Source: Bacillota bacterium
GTDB taxonomy: Bacteria; Bacillota; Clostridia; Lachnospirales; Lachnospiraceae
Reading direction: 5' to 3'
Assembly: GCA_023437365.1 (NCBI GenBank)
Contig: JAEZGK010000038.1
Coordinates: 1 to 64,000, forward strand
Length of the DNA stretch: 64,000 bases
Shown here in pieces: positions 16,795 through 24,999 of the stretch. A program made the translations under genes and the position numbers. Position 1 is the first letter of the stretch. Each line of letters opens with the position of its first letter. The notes below the pieces were generated by a model. That model did no database searches, was not told the DNA's origin, and saw only the letters and a list, made by a program, of their open reading frames with translations.

Positions 16795-17931
16795 TTACGA
16801 CAATCTTTGTTTAAAATCTTCGTACCCGAACTTACGGATCAGCTTTAATTCATGCTCCATAGTATTCAGATAAATGGCCGGAAGATTGATGCCGTTGAAG
16901 GTATTATTCTTTACCATGGAGTAGATTGCCATATCGCAGAACACAAGCTTATCTCCAACCTTCAGCGGTTCAGGAAAGGAATAATCACCAATCACATCTC
17001 CTGCCAGGCAGGTAGGTCCACCCAGACGATAGGTATAAGTATATTCTCCTGGCTTTCCCGAAGCTATGATATTCGGGCGGTAAGGCATCTCAATGACATC
17101 CGGCATATGACAGGCGGCTGAGGTATCAAGGATAGCCAGCTGCATTCCGTTCTCTCCCAGCTCCAATACAGAGCTGACCAGAAAACCTGCATTCAAGGCT
17201 ACTGCCTCACCCGGCTCAAGATAAACCTTCACACGATAGGTGTCAGTGATATGCTCGATACAGCGAATCAGAGTGTCCATATCATAATCCTCCCTAGTGA
17301 TATGGTGTCCTCCGCCGAAATTAATCCACTTCATCTCTTTCATATAGGTACCGAACTTCTCTTCCACAACCTTTAGGGTACGTTCCAATACATCGGAATT
17401 CTGTTCGCACATGGTATGAAAATGCAGCCCTTCAATTCCGGTTAAATCCGCTTCCTTCAGACTGTCTAAGGTAATCCCGAATCTTGAGTTTGGAAAACAG
17501 GGATTATATAAATCAGTCTCGATCTCAGAGTATTCCGGGTTGATTCTTAAGCCACAGGATACCTTTCTGGGACTTGCCAAGACGATAGCCTTGTACTTTT
17601 CCCATTGAGCTATGGAATTAAAAACGATATGGTCACAGATGGATAATATCTCAGCAAATTCGTCTTCTCGATAGGCAGGTGCGAAGATATGAACCTCCTT
17701 ACCCATCTCCTCAAATCCAAGCTTTGCTTCAAATAACGAGCTGGCGGTGGTTCCGCTTAAGTATTGTCCTACCATCGGATAGGTGGAATACATAGAAAAG
17801 GCCTTCTGTGCTAGCAGAATCTCGCATCCGGTACGTTCCATGACACCGTGTAAAAGCTCTAAGTTCTTTTTTAGCAGACCTTCATCCACCACATAGGAAG
17901 GGGTTGAAACCTGTTTTAAATCTATCTTCAT
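16795..17931 (-). CDS. nspC: Carboxynorspermidine/carboxyspermidine decarboxylase
   Basis: PLP enzyme of 378 residues, alanine-racemase fold III, that decarboxylates carboxyspermidine (or carboxynorspermidine) to the polyamine. The PLP lysine is K43 in LLAQKAFSMYS. Other family marks are FHTMCEQN, NFGGGHHITREDYD (PLP phosphate side), YLEPGEAVALNAGF and LGGPTCLAGDVIGDY. AGGAG precedes the ATG. It is the last gene of the polyamine cluster, 85 bases after the dehydrogenase that makes its substrate. Length and motifs rule out meso-DAP decarboxylase, which is longer. Confidence 0.92.
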   Translation of the reverse strand: MKIDLKQVSTPSYVVDEGLLKKNLELLHGVMERTGCEILLAQKAFSMYSTYPMVGQYLSGTTASSLFEAKLGFEEMGKEVHIFAPAYREDEFAEILSICDHIVFNSIAQWEKYKAIVLASPRKVSCGLRINPEYSEIETDLYNPCFPNSRFGITLDSLKEADLTGIEGLHFHTMCEQNSDVLERTLKVVEEKFGTYMKEMKWINFGGGHHITREDYDMDTLIRCIEHITDTYRVKVYLEPGEAVALNAGFLVSSVLELGENGMQLAILDTSAACHMPDVIEMPYRPNIIASGKPGEYTYTYRLGGPTCLAGDVIGDYSFPEPLKVGDKLVFCDMAIYSMVKNNTFNGINLPAIYLNTMEHELKLIRKFGYEDFKQRLS

Positions 17932-18016
17932 TGATTTCTCCTATACAGAACTACATATCCAGAGAACCTTCCTCCCTGGATATGAAGTATGCAACTTTGT
18001 CTTCTAAGTATTTATA

Positions 18017-19222
18017 CTAATCCACCATCTCCGGCTCGAAGCTTTCCTTCCAAGGGAGACCGCAACGGTTCAATTCATCCATGAACGGATCGGGATCTAA
18101 CTCTTCCACATTAAAAACACCCGGTTTCTTCCACTTACCGGTCAGAACCAGCTCGGCTCCGATCATTGCCGGTACGCCTGTAGTATAGGATATAGCCTGA
18201 GAACCCACCTCGCGGTAGCATTCCTCATGATCACATACGTTATAGACATAATAGCGAACCTCTTTTCCATCCTTTACGCCGGTATAGATACAGCCGATGT
18301 TGGTCTTACCCTTGGTTCTCGGACCTAAGGAAGCCGGATCGGGAAGCACTGCCTTTAAAAACTGAAGTGGGATAATCTGATGACCCTCATAATTAATCGG
18401 CTCGATGGAGGTCATTCCTACGTTCTCCAAAACTCTTAAATGAGTGATATAACGTTCAGAGAAGGTCATAAAGAAACGGATTCTCTTGATTCCCGGCATA
18501 TTGAGAGCTAGGGATTCCATCTCCTCATGATGCAGCAGATACATGTCCTTTGGACCAATCTCAGGGAAATTGTATACTCTCTTAATCTCCAAGGGCTCAG
18601 TCTCATGGAACCTACCGTTTTCAAAATAGCTGCCGTTTGCTGTAATTTCTCGAATATTAATCTCGGGATTAAAATTAGTTGCAAAGGGATAACCATGATC
18701 ACCGGCATTGGCATCCAGTATATCGATGGTATGGATTTCATCAAAATAATGCTTTAAGGCATAAGCAGAGAAAACCTGGGTGACACCGGGATCAAAGCCG
18801 CAGCCGAGTATGGCAGTAATTCCAGCTTTTTCAAAGCGCTCTCTGTAGTCCCATTGCCATTTATATTCGAATTTTGCCGTATCCTTCGGCTCATAATTAG
18901 CAGTATCCAGATAATCTGTTTTGGTTGCAAGGCAGGCGTCCATGATAGTAAGATCCTGATAAGGAAGTGCCACATTAATGACGATGTCCGGCTGATACTG
19001 ATTGATTAATGCTATCACTTCTTCCGTATTATCTGCATCTACCTGTGCAGTGGTTACTTTTGTCTTGTAACCCTTCGCTTCCACCTGTTCCTTATATTTG
19101 TCACATTTTGATTTGGTTCTGCTGGCAATGCAGATTTCCTCAAAAACCTCTGAATTCTGGCAACATTTATGAATGACTACACCGGCCACTCCGCCGGCAC
19201 CGATAATTAACGCTTTACTCAT
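18017..19222 (-). CDS. Carboxynorspermidine/carboxyspermidine dehydrogenase
   Basis: 401-residue member of the saccharopine dehydrogenase family. It would condense putrescine (or diaminopropane) with aspartate semialdehyde using NADPH to give carboxyspermidine. The N-terminal Rossmann motif is GAGGVAG (7-13). The central and C-terminal parts (CGFDPGVTQVFSAYA, DANAGDHGYPFATNF) match the LYS1-like group found next to nspC. AAAGGAG precedes the ATG. Its position directly upstream of nspC makes the polyamine role much more likely than lysine catabolism. This route needs no S-adenosylmethionine. Confidence 0.9.
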   Translation of the reverse strand: MSKALIIGAGGVAGVVIHKCCQNSEVFEEICIASRTKSKCDKYKEQVEAKGYKTKVTTAQVDADNTEEVIALINQYQPDIVINVALPYQDLTIMDACLATKTDYLDTANYEPKDTAKFEYKWQWDYRERFEKAGITAILGCGFDPGVTQVFSAYALKHYFDEIHTIDILDANAGDHGYPFATNFNPEINIREITANGSYFENGRFHETEPLEIKRVYNFPEIGPKDMYLLHHEEMESLALNMPGIKRIRFFMTFSERYITHLRVLENVGMTSIEPINYEGHQIIPLQFLKAVLPDPASLGPRTKGKTNIGCIYTGVKDGKEVRYYVYNVCDHEECYREVGSQAISYTTGVPAMIGAELVLTGKWKKPGVFNVEELDPDPFMDELNRCGLPWKESFEPEMVD

Positions 19223-19282
19223 ATCAAATTCTCCTTTTCATTGCATGGTTTGATTTTCAAAATTGGTGTCCGTACTTTGACT

Positions 19283-20131
19283 CTACAGCTGTAGAAGCAG
19301 TTCTCTAAGCAGCTTGCAGGCAAGTGCGGTAGAGGCTCCGCTTTGGTCATAAACCGGGGATAGCTCGTTCATATCCATTGCCACGATATTTAATTTAAAT
19401 ACCTTGTTCAGGGCATGGTTTAATTCCATGAAGGTAACGCCGCCCGCTTCCGGAGTACCCGTTCCGGGGAAAACCGACGGGTCAAGCACATCCAGATCAA
19501 TGGTAAGGTAAACCGGATTTCCCTGTAGAACTTCTATCACTGAATCCAGTCTTTCCAGATTAAATTTCTGCGTAAAGACATGGTCCTTCGCCCATCTGAA
19601 CTCTTCCCGGTCTCCACTTCGAATTCCGAACTGATAGATTCTGTCATCTCCGACAATTTCGTGGCAACGCCTCATGACACTGGCATGGGACAGCTTCTCA
19701 CCGAGATAATCATCCCTCAGATCCGCATGTGCATCAAAATGCAGGATATGAAGATTGGAATATCGTTTTGCAACCGCTCTGACACTTCCCAGAGTGACAA
19801 GATGTTCACCACCAATCATCAGTGGTTTCTTATGATCAGAGAGAACACGGTCCGTCATCTCTTCAATCGTATCAAGCACTCGCTGGGTATTACCAAAACC
19901 GAACTCCAGATCCCCTGCATCAAAAACCCTGATATCCATCAGATCCTTGTCCAGATACGGGCTATAGGTCTCAATTCCGTAGCTTTCGTTGCGGATCGCT
20001 CCCGAGGCAAATCTCGTTCCCGGACGATAAGAGGTGGTTCCGTCAAAGGGAGCTCCGAATAATACAATATCACTTTCTTCATAGTCATGATCACAGGCAA
20101 TAAATGTGTGTATGTTTTTATTGAATTTCAC
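19283..20131 (-). CDS. speB: Agmatinase (ureohydrolase)
   Basis: Manganese ureohydrolase of 282 residues converting agmatine to putrescine and urea. The binuclear metal site is visible in GGEHLVTLGS, HFDAHADLRDDY and TIDLDVLDPS, with FGAPFDGTTSYRPGTRFA near the N-terminus. The GTG at 20131 was chosen because GGAGGTG lies 6 bases upstream; a longer GTG frame at 20152 would start inside a duplicated leader region. The N-terminal octapeptide NKNIHTFI occurs twice more just upstream. It stands between speE and the carboxyspermidine genes. The product could also act on N1-aminopropylagmatine if the upstream SpeE uses agmatine. Confidence 0.9.
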   Translation of the reverse strand: MKFNKNIHTFIACDHDYEESDIVLFGAPFDGTTSYRPGTRFASGAIRNESYGIETYSPYLDKDLMDIRVFDAGDLEFGFGNTQRVLDTIEEMTDRVLSDHKKPLMIGGEHLVTLGSVRAVAKRYSNLHILHFDAHADLRDDYLGEKLSHASVMRRCHEIVGDDRIYQFGIRSGDREEFRWAKDHVFTQKFNLERLDSVIEVLQGNPVYLTIDLDVLDPSVFPGTGTPEAGGVTFMELNHALNKVFKLNIVAMDMNELSPVYDQSGASTALACKLLRELLLQL

Positions 20132-20253
20132 TGATTTCACCTCCAGACACACATTTTTTGCCTACGATAAAGGTATGGATATTCTTATTTAAGTTCATTG
20201 TAGTCCTCCTTCATACCTTTAGTCGCTGCAATAAATGTGTGTATGTTTTTATT
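20097..20253 (-). repeat. Three tandem copies of the speB 5' coding segment
   Basis: The segment coding NKNIHTFI begins at 20253, 20189 and 20122 on the minus strand, a period of 64 and 67 bases. Copies 1 and 3 are identical for 26 bases; copy 2 matches at 20 of 26. Confidence 0.85.
20118..20198 (-). CDS. Leader-like mini-ORF copying the agmatinase N-terminus (copy 2)
   Basis: A 26-codon frame with an excellent ribosome site (AAGGAGG, 6 bases before ATG) encodes MNLNKNIHTFIVGKKC and then runs out of homology. Its stop overlaps the first bases of speB, so it could be translationally coupled to it. The eight codons for NKNIHTFI differ from those in speB at six third positions, all silent. It may be a remnant of a former speB start or a genuine leader peptide. 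Confidence 0.45.
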   Translation of the reverse strand: MNLNKNIHTFIVGKKCVSGGEISEIQ

Positions 20254-20256
20254 CAT
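20185..20256 (-). CDS. Leader-like mini-ORF copying the agmatinase N-terminus (copy 1)
   Basis: A 23-codon frame starting inside the last codons of speE encodes MNKNIHTFIAATKGMKEDYN. A 26-base segment of it, covering the NKNIHTFI codons, is identical to the speB start. The ribosome site is weak, but coupling to speE termination is possible. It contains the ribosome site and overlaps the start of copy 2. Confidence 0.35.
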   Translation of the reverse strand: MNKNIHTFIAATKGMKEDYNELK

Positions 20257-21100
20257 CTTCGTTCAACTGCTCCTTTACATAGTTCGGAAGGGCAAACGCA
20301 CCCTGATGCAGCTTCGTATTGTAATACTTTGTTTTGATTCCCAAGGCATTCCAAGCCTCTTCCTTTAAATCCTTCACCGGATCATAGTGCTTTGAGGCAT
20401 AGCCAAACAGCCAGTGGCCGGAAGGATATGTTGGAATGTGTGCCTGATAAACCTTTGCAATCGGAAAGGTTTCCTTAATTCTCTGATGAGCCCGTTTCAT
20501 GGCATCTACATAGTATTCATAATAGGTGCTCTCATGCTGGTTAATCAGGATACCCTGATCTGTTAGGGCATTATAGCAATTACCGTAAAATTCCTTTGTA
20601 AATAAGCCTTCCCCCGGTCCAAAGGGGTCAGTGGAATCTACGAGGATTAAATCGTACTCATTCTTCTTCCTTCGCACGAACTTTAATCCGTCCTCATAAT
20701 AAATATGAACCCTTGGATCGGTCAGCTTTTCCGCTGTCAGCGGCAGATACTCTTGACAGGCCTTTACGACTTCTTCATCGATCTCCACCATATCAATACG
20801 TTCGAGGCTTTCATATCTGGTCAGTTCACGGATTGCTCCGCCATCACCCGCTCCGATCACCAATACCTTTTTGATACCTAAATTGGTTGCCATCGGCACA
20901 TGAACAATCATATCGTGATAGATAAATTCATCCTTTTCCGTAACCATCAGGCATCCATCCAGGATTAATGCCCGTCCGTATTCGACCGTATCAAGTATGG
21001 CAATTTCCTGAAAATCACTCTGTTTGCTGTAAAGCTGTTTCTTTACCTTTAAGGATAACCTTACATGCTCCGTATGATGCTCTGAATACCACAATTCCAT
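20249..21100 (-). CDS. speE: Spermidine synthase (aminopropyltransferase)
   Basis: Cytoplasmic aminopropyltransferase of 283 residues that transfers the aminopropyl group of decarboxylated S-adenosylmethionine to putrescine. The nucleotide-binding motif is GAGDGGAIREL (83-93), and the catalytic aspartate region reads LVDSTDPFGPGEGLF. The length is normal for bacterial SpeE. AAGGATGG lies upstream of the ATG at somewhat long spacing. Its donor would come from SpeD at the head of the cluster. The gene is separated from speA by 385 bases of hairpins and repeats. The acceptor could be agmatine rather than putrescine, since agmatinase follows directly. Confidence 0.92.
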   Translation of the reverse strand: MELWYSEHHTEHVRLSLKVKKQLYSKQSDFQEIAILDTVEYGRALILDGCLMVTEKDEFIYHDMIVHVPMATNLGIKKVLVIGAGDGGAIRELTRYESLERIDMVEIDEEVVKACQEYLPLTAEKLTDPRVHIYYEDGLKFVRRKKNEYDLILVDSTDPFGPGEGLFTKEFYGNCYNALTDQGILINQHESTYYEYYVDAMKRAHQRIKETFPIAKVYQAHIPTYPSGHWLFGYASKHYDPVKDLKEEAWNALGIKTKYYNTKLHQGAFALPNYVKEQLNEDE

Positions 21101-21209
21101 CCGCTGACACCATCCTTTTCTTAAATATGCTTAAAAAATAGATCCTCTTAAATCTTTGAACACATGAACTCAGTATGAATAAAGGCTGTATATTTAATTT
21201 TGTCAAAAG

Positions 21210-21317
21210 GTCCTACTGCTAATGCAGTAGGACTTATCGCACAAAGTAGCACGTGAAAAGCTTACTTTTCAGCTGCTACTATTGTGCGATATAGACACAT
21301 CATGATAATGATGTGTC
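21210..21317 (-). repeat. Three consecutive hairpins upstream of speE
   Basis: Perfect 10-bp hairpin at 21210-21233 (GTCCTACTGC arm, 4-nt loop). Long imperfect hairpin at 21236-21290 with paired blocks of 9, 6 and 7 bp. Perfect 10-bp hairpin at 21294-21317 (GACACATCAT arm, GATA loop). None has a clear T tract. They lie in the non-coding 385 bases between speA and speE. Confidence 0.85.
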
Positions 21318-21332
21318 CTTTTGACATTATAA

Positions 21333-21444
21333 TAATCTTTATATGTCTTTCTTATTATAATAATCTTTATATGTCTTTCTTATTGTAATAATCTTTATAT
21401 GTCTTTCTTATTGTAATAATCTTTATGTGTCTTTCTTAAAGTAA
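21333..21444 (-). repeat. Four tandem 28-bp repeats between speA and speE
   Basis: Units beginning TAATCTTTATATGTCTTTCT start at 21333, 21361, 21389 and 21417, exactly 28 bases apart. They differ only at a few positions. A decayed fifth copy may follow to about 21470. On the minus strand each unit ends in TACAAT or TATAAT, which resembles a -10 box. Confidence 0.9.
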
Positions 21445-21485
21445 TTATCATAAGTATCCTTCTGACACTGTAATCATTATCCGAT

Positions 21486-22937
21486 CTAAACAAAATCTAC
21501 AATATTAATATACTCTACCTTCATATCCTTGGGTCCGGTCATCACACTGCCCTTTTCCTTGGCATAGATAATATAATCAATGATCTCTCGGGTAATCCGT
21601 TCCCCGGGTGCAAGGATCGGAATTCCGGGAGGATAGCACATAACAAATTCACCGGAGATATGTCCGACACATTCCTTCAGCGGCAGGGATCTCTTATCGC
21701 TGTAAAATGCCTTCTGAGGGGTCAGAGCCACCTCGGGATCAATATATTCATGAGTTAAAAGACCCACCTTGTCCTTACCATAGAGTCGCTTAATCTCTGA
21801 TAATGCTGAAATCAGACGTTCTATCTCAAAGGCACGGTCCCCCGCCGTAATCATGGCAAGAATATTGCCGATGTCACCGAATTCTATCTGAATATCATAC
21901 TCATCGCGCAGCAGATCATAAACCTCGATGCCTGCGAGTCCTACAGCTCCTGTATTGACAGAAAGCTTAGAACGATCAAAATCATAGATGGTATCACCAT
22001 TGATCAATTCTTTAGAAAAGGCATAATACCCACCGATTTTATTAATCTCATTTCTGGCATATTCCGCAAGCTCTAAAGTCTTGGCGATAATTTCTTTCCC
22101 GTTCAGAACCATATTCTTTCTTGCTAAGTCCAGAGACGATAACAAGAGATAAGAACCACTGGTGGTCTGGGTTAGATTGATAATCTGCCTTACATAGCCG
22201 GGATCGATATCATTTTTACACATCAGAAAAGAGCTCTGTGTCAACGAGCCACCGGTCTTGTGCATACTGACCGCAGACATATCCGCTCCCGCCGCCATAG
22301 CACTGACAGGCAGCTTTTCGCCAAAATAAAAATGAGCTCCGTGGGCTTCATCCACCAGTACCTTCATCCCGCTGTTATGGGCAAGTCTGACGATCTCTTT
22401 TAGGTTAGAGCACACCCCATAGTAGGTGGGGTTATTGATCAAAATTGCTTTTGCCTTCGGATGCTCCTTTATTGCACGTTCAAGTTCTTCCACTGCCATT
22501 CCAAGCGGTATTCCCAGGTGATGATTCACTTCGGGATTGACATAGACCGGAACGGCACCACAGACCACCAGAGCATTGATAGAGCTGCGATGAACATTTC
22601 GCGGCATGATGATCTCATCTCCGGCTTTACAGGTGGACATGATCATTGCCTGTACCGCCGCTGTCGTACCGTTAACCATAAAAAAAGCCGCATCTGCACC
22701 AAACGCCTCAGCGGCCAGTTCCTCAGCAGCTTTTATTACCGATACCGGATGAATTAGGTTGTCCAGGGGCTTCATGGAATTCACATCTACCTTCAGGCAA
22801 TCAATTCCCAGAAATTCAGTGAGCTCAGGGTTTCCTCGTCCGCCTTTATGTCCCGGTACATCAAAGGGTACTACACGGTTCTTTTTATGTCTGGACAACG
22901 CTTCATAAATAGGTGCGTTATGCTGTGTTAATTTCAT
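21486..22937 (-). CDS. speA: Arginine decarboxylase (Orn/Lys/Arg decarboxylase family)
   Basis: PLP decarboxylase of 483 residues, the compact fold-I type (Bacillus SpeA/YaaO group) rather than the 700-residue E. coli inducible type. The PLP lysine lies in SVSMHKTGGSLTQSS and the PLP-pairing aspartate in VDEAHGAHF. The C-terminal PPGIPILAPGE is typical of the family. Arginine is the most likely substrate because agmatinase is in the same cluster; ornithine or lysine is not excluded by sequence. It starts 22 bases after speD. The ATG at 22937 gives the N-terminus MKLTQHNAPIY, as in homologues; the ATG at 22949 sits too close to AAGGA. Confidence 0.85.
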   Translation of the reverse strand: MKLTQHNAPIYEALSRHKKNRVVPFDVPGHKGGRGNPELTEFLGIDCLKVDVNSMKPLDNLIHPVSVIKAAEELAAEAFGADAAFFMVNGTTAAVQAMIMSTCKAGDEIIMPRNVHRSSINALVVCGAVPVYVNPEVNHHLGIPLGMAVEELERAIKEHPKAKAILINNPTYYGVCSNLKEIVRLAHNSGMKVLVDEAHGAHFYFGEKLPVSAMAAGADMSAVSMHKTGGSLTQSSFLMCKNDIDPGYVRQIINLTQTTSGSYLLLSSLDLARKNMVLNGKEIIAKTLELAEYARNEINKIGGYYAFSKELINGDTIYDFDRSKLSVNTGAVGLAGIEVYDLLRDEYDIQIEFGDIGNILAMITAGDRAFEIERLISALSEIKRLYGKDKVGLLTHEYIDPEVALTPQKAFYSDKRSLPLKECVGHISGEFVMCYPPGIPILAPGERITREIIDYIIYAKEKGSVMTGPKDMKVEYINIVDFV

Positions 22938-22959
22938 TGCATCTACCATTCCTTCACGA

Positions 22960-23772
22960 TTAATATATATTCATCCCACTGAAAATCTCTATCATTTCCT
23001 TGCGAAGGCTGTTTGTGATATCAAGCCGCTGCTTCGGAGGCAATTCATATACATCCTTATTGAAAAGGTAATTCTGAAGCTCTATCTCCTTAATCAGCAT
23101 CTTTGTATGAAAGATGTTCGACTGATATACGTTCACATCAATTGCATCATATTTCATCAGGGTCTGATCATCAATATAGTCCTGAATGGAGGTGATGTCG
23201 TGATCAATAAAATATTTCATACCGTGCATATCTCTGGTAAAGCCGCGGACACGGTAATCTATCGTAATAATATCGGAATCAAAGCTTCCGATTAGATAAT
23301 CTAAGGCATTCAACGGTGAAATCTCACCACAGGTGGATACGTCGATGTCTACACGAAAAGTGGAAATCGAGTTATCCGGATGATGTTCCGGAAAGGTATG
23401 GACCGTAACGTGGCTCTTATCAAGATGAGCATGGACTGTATCTCTTCCGGTCTTCATATACTTTCCCTGATTGCAGGATTCATCAATATGATCCGAGGAT
23501 AAAGAACCTTCTGCAATCAAAATATTGACAGAGGCTCCCTGGGGATCATAATCTTGCTTGGATATATTTAAGATATGGGCGCCAATCATCTCGGTAACGT
23601 CTACCAGTATCTTTGTCAGACGTTCTGAATTGTATTGCTCGTCGATATAGGCAATATAATCTTTCTGTTCCCTCTCACTTTTTGCATAGCAAACATCGTA
23701 AATGTTAAAGCTAAGTGTTTTTGTGAGGTTGTTAAAGCCGTACAGTGTAAGCTTTTTATCCAACCCTAACAT
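22960..23772 (-). CDS. speD: S-adenosylmethionine decarboxylase proenzyme
   Basis: Pyruvoyl enzyme of 270 residues, the long E. coli-type SpeD rather than the 120-residue Bacillus type. It makes the aminopropyl donor for SpeE. The self-cleavage site is K119-S120 in HLDKSHVTVHTFPEHHP, where Ser becomes the pyruvoyl group; VSTCGEISPLNALDYLIGS carries the conserved catalytic Cys. The ATG at 23772 has AAAGG 5 bases upstream, and a GTG lies directly before it. It is the first gene of the polyamine cluster, behind a recognisable promoter. Confidence 0.93.
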   Translation of the reverse strand: MLGLDKKLTLYGFNNLTKTLSFNIYDVCYAKSEREQKDYIAYIDEQYNSERLTKILVDVTEMIGAHILNISKQDYDPQGASVNILIAEGSLSSDHIDESCNQGKYMKTGRDTVHAHLDKSHVTVHTFPEHHPDNSISTFRVDIDVSTCGEISPLNALDYLIGSFDSDIITIDYRVRGFTRDMHGMKYFIDHDITSIQDYIDDQTLMKYDAIDVNVYQSNIFHTKMLIKEIELQNYLFNKDVYELPPKQRLDITNSLRKEMIEIFSGMNIY

Positions 23773-23917
23773 CACAACCTTTCTGTATTAGTATCTGCAC
23801 TGACCATGCTTTCATCCGTAGCAGGGAACATTCCCTTCACATATAATGCCCTTACGGCCTGAGGTAAATAAAATGCTGAAAAATGGAGTTATTCTACTAT
23901 TATTTGCAGCATTGACT

Positions 23918-23946
23918 ATTATACAAAAAACCTGTCAAACATGCAA
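23918..23946 (-). promoter_or_regulatory. Promoter of the polyamine cluster
   Basis: TATAAT (23918-23923) with TTGCAT 17 bases upstream on the minus strand. This leaves a leader of about 140 bases before speD. The leader shows no riboswitch I recognise. Confidence 0.5.
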
Positions 23947-24020
23947 GCATTATTTTTACTATTTCTAAACCTAAAGTTTAGTATTACTGTTATTATCAAG
24001 CTAAAACTATTGGTATAAAA

Positions 24021-24056
24021 AATAGGAATGCATTTTATTGATATGCATCCCTATTG
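24021..24056 (-). terminator. Rho-independent terminator after the scpAB region
   Basis: AATAGG and ATGCAT pair with ATGCAT and CCTATT with a single-base bulge, followed by TTTTTTATA on the minus strand. It ends the transcript that passes through scpB and the surface-protein remnant. Confidence 0.8.
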
Positions 24057-24068
24057 TATTTCGATTAT

Positions 24069-24377
24069 CTATTCTTTCTTAAGCGAAAATTTATATTTTA
24101 TATGGTTGCCTGCCTTATCCCACAGCTCAACCGTATATTGCCCTTCCAGATAAAAATATTTTGTGTTATTTGCTGTAGGGACTTCCTCACCATCAATTTC
24201 TATTTTCTTTATGCCGGATATGCTGTCCTTAAACATCAGGATCAGGGAATTGGTATATGTTTTTCCGTTTTCAACATTAGTGACAGGCATGGTATGATCT
24301 ATGTAGAAGGTAACCGTATTACAATTTCCAATGTTGTCATATACCTTGAGGATATACTCTCTTCCTGAGGAAGTCTC
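24069..24377 (-). pseudogene. 3' remnant of a surface protein with Ig-like repeats
   Basis: An open frame of 102 codons has no start of its own and begins right after a stop at 24378. It encodes the end of a repeat domain (YILKVYDNIGNCNTVTFYIDH), one full repeat and a second similar end (YTVELWDKAGNHIKYKFSL). This is the pattern of bacterial Ig-like repeats in large cell-surface proteins. An ATG at 24290 has no convincing ribosome site. The 5' part of the gene has been lost, and the junction lies beside a copy of the scpB tail. Confidence 0.7.
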
Positions 24378-24385
24378 TCAACTTA

Positions 24386-24460
24386 ATATCTAATTTTAAC
24401 TGCATCTCTTCCGGAGGAAGCTTCACTGCCTAGATATCTAATTTTAACTGCATCTCTTCC
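24386..24460 (-). repeat. Duplicated tail of scpB
   Basis: A 27-base segment covering the last codons of scpB (EEMQLKLDI) recurs perfectly 48 bases downstream (24434-24460 and 24386-24412). Related TTCCTC-N-GGAAGAGA motifs flank the second copy and the surface-protein remnant. Confidence 0.9.
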
Positions 24461-24999
24461 TCTGCTTCGATCTTGAAATCCTCGATCTTCTCGGGATTCA
24501 TTACCGGGAGCGCTTCAAGGGATTGTAGTCCGAAGCTTCTTAGGAATTCCTCAGTTGTCCCGAATAAAATCGGTCGTCCAGGTGCATCTAGCCGACCCAT
24601 CTCACAGATCAGGTTATATTCCACCAGCTTATTTACCGCATGATCTGATTTGACACCACGGATCGCTTCAATCTGAAGCTTGGTAATTGGCTGCTTATAG
24701 GCAATGATAGAAAGTGTTTCCAATAATACATCCGTCAGAATATGTTTTTTAGGAATATGGGTAATCTTTATGATTGTTTCATACATTTCAGGCTTCGTGC
24801 ACATCTGAAATGCGCCATCCAATTCAATAATATGTACTCCACGGTCTTCATTCGCGTAACGATCCATCATACTGCGGACTATTCTTCTGATAGTATCCAC
24901 ATCATGGTCCAATGCACCTGCGATGCGTTCCACCTCCACAGCTTCCCCCATCGTAAATAAGATTGCTTCAATCTGTGCTTCGATTATTTTCAGCTCCAT
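24430..24999 (-). CDS. scpB: Segregation and condensation protein B
   Basis: Non-SMC subunit of the SMC-ScpAB condensin complex, 189 residues with two winged-helix domains. Family motifs include AILFTMGEAVEVERIA near the N-terminus, TLSIIAYKQPITKLQIEAIRGV in the middle and RLDAPGRPILFGTTEEFLRSFGL near the C-terminus. It overlaps the scpA stop by one base, a typical coupled pair. The stop is followed by a perfect copy of its own tail, so the locus has been rearranged just downstream without damaging the gene. Confidence 0.95.
   Translation of the reverse strand: MELKIIEAQIEAILFTMGEAVEVERIAGALDHDVDTIRRIVRSMMDRYANEDRGVHIIELDGAFQMCTKPEMYETIIKITHIPKKHILTDVLLETLSIIAYKQPITKLQIEAIRGVKSDHAVNKLVEYNLICEMGRLDAPGRPILFGTTEEFLRSFGLQSLEALPVMNPEKIEDFKIEAEEEMQLKLDI

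Noticed and set aside
24054..24368. Plus-strand frame of 104 codons
   Set aside because: The minus strand here encodes clear Ig-like repeat sequence; the plus frame begins in the terminator and shows no homology.
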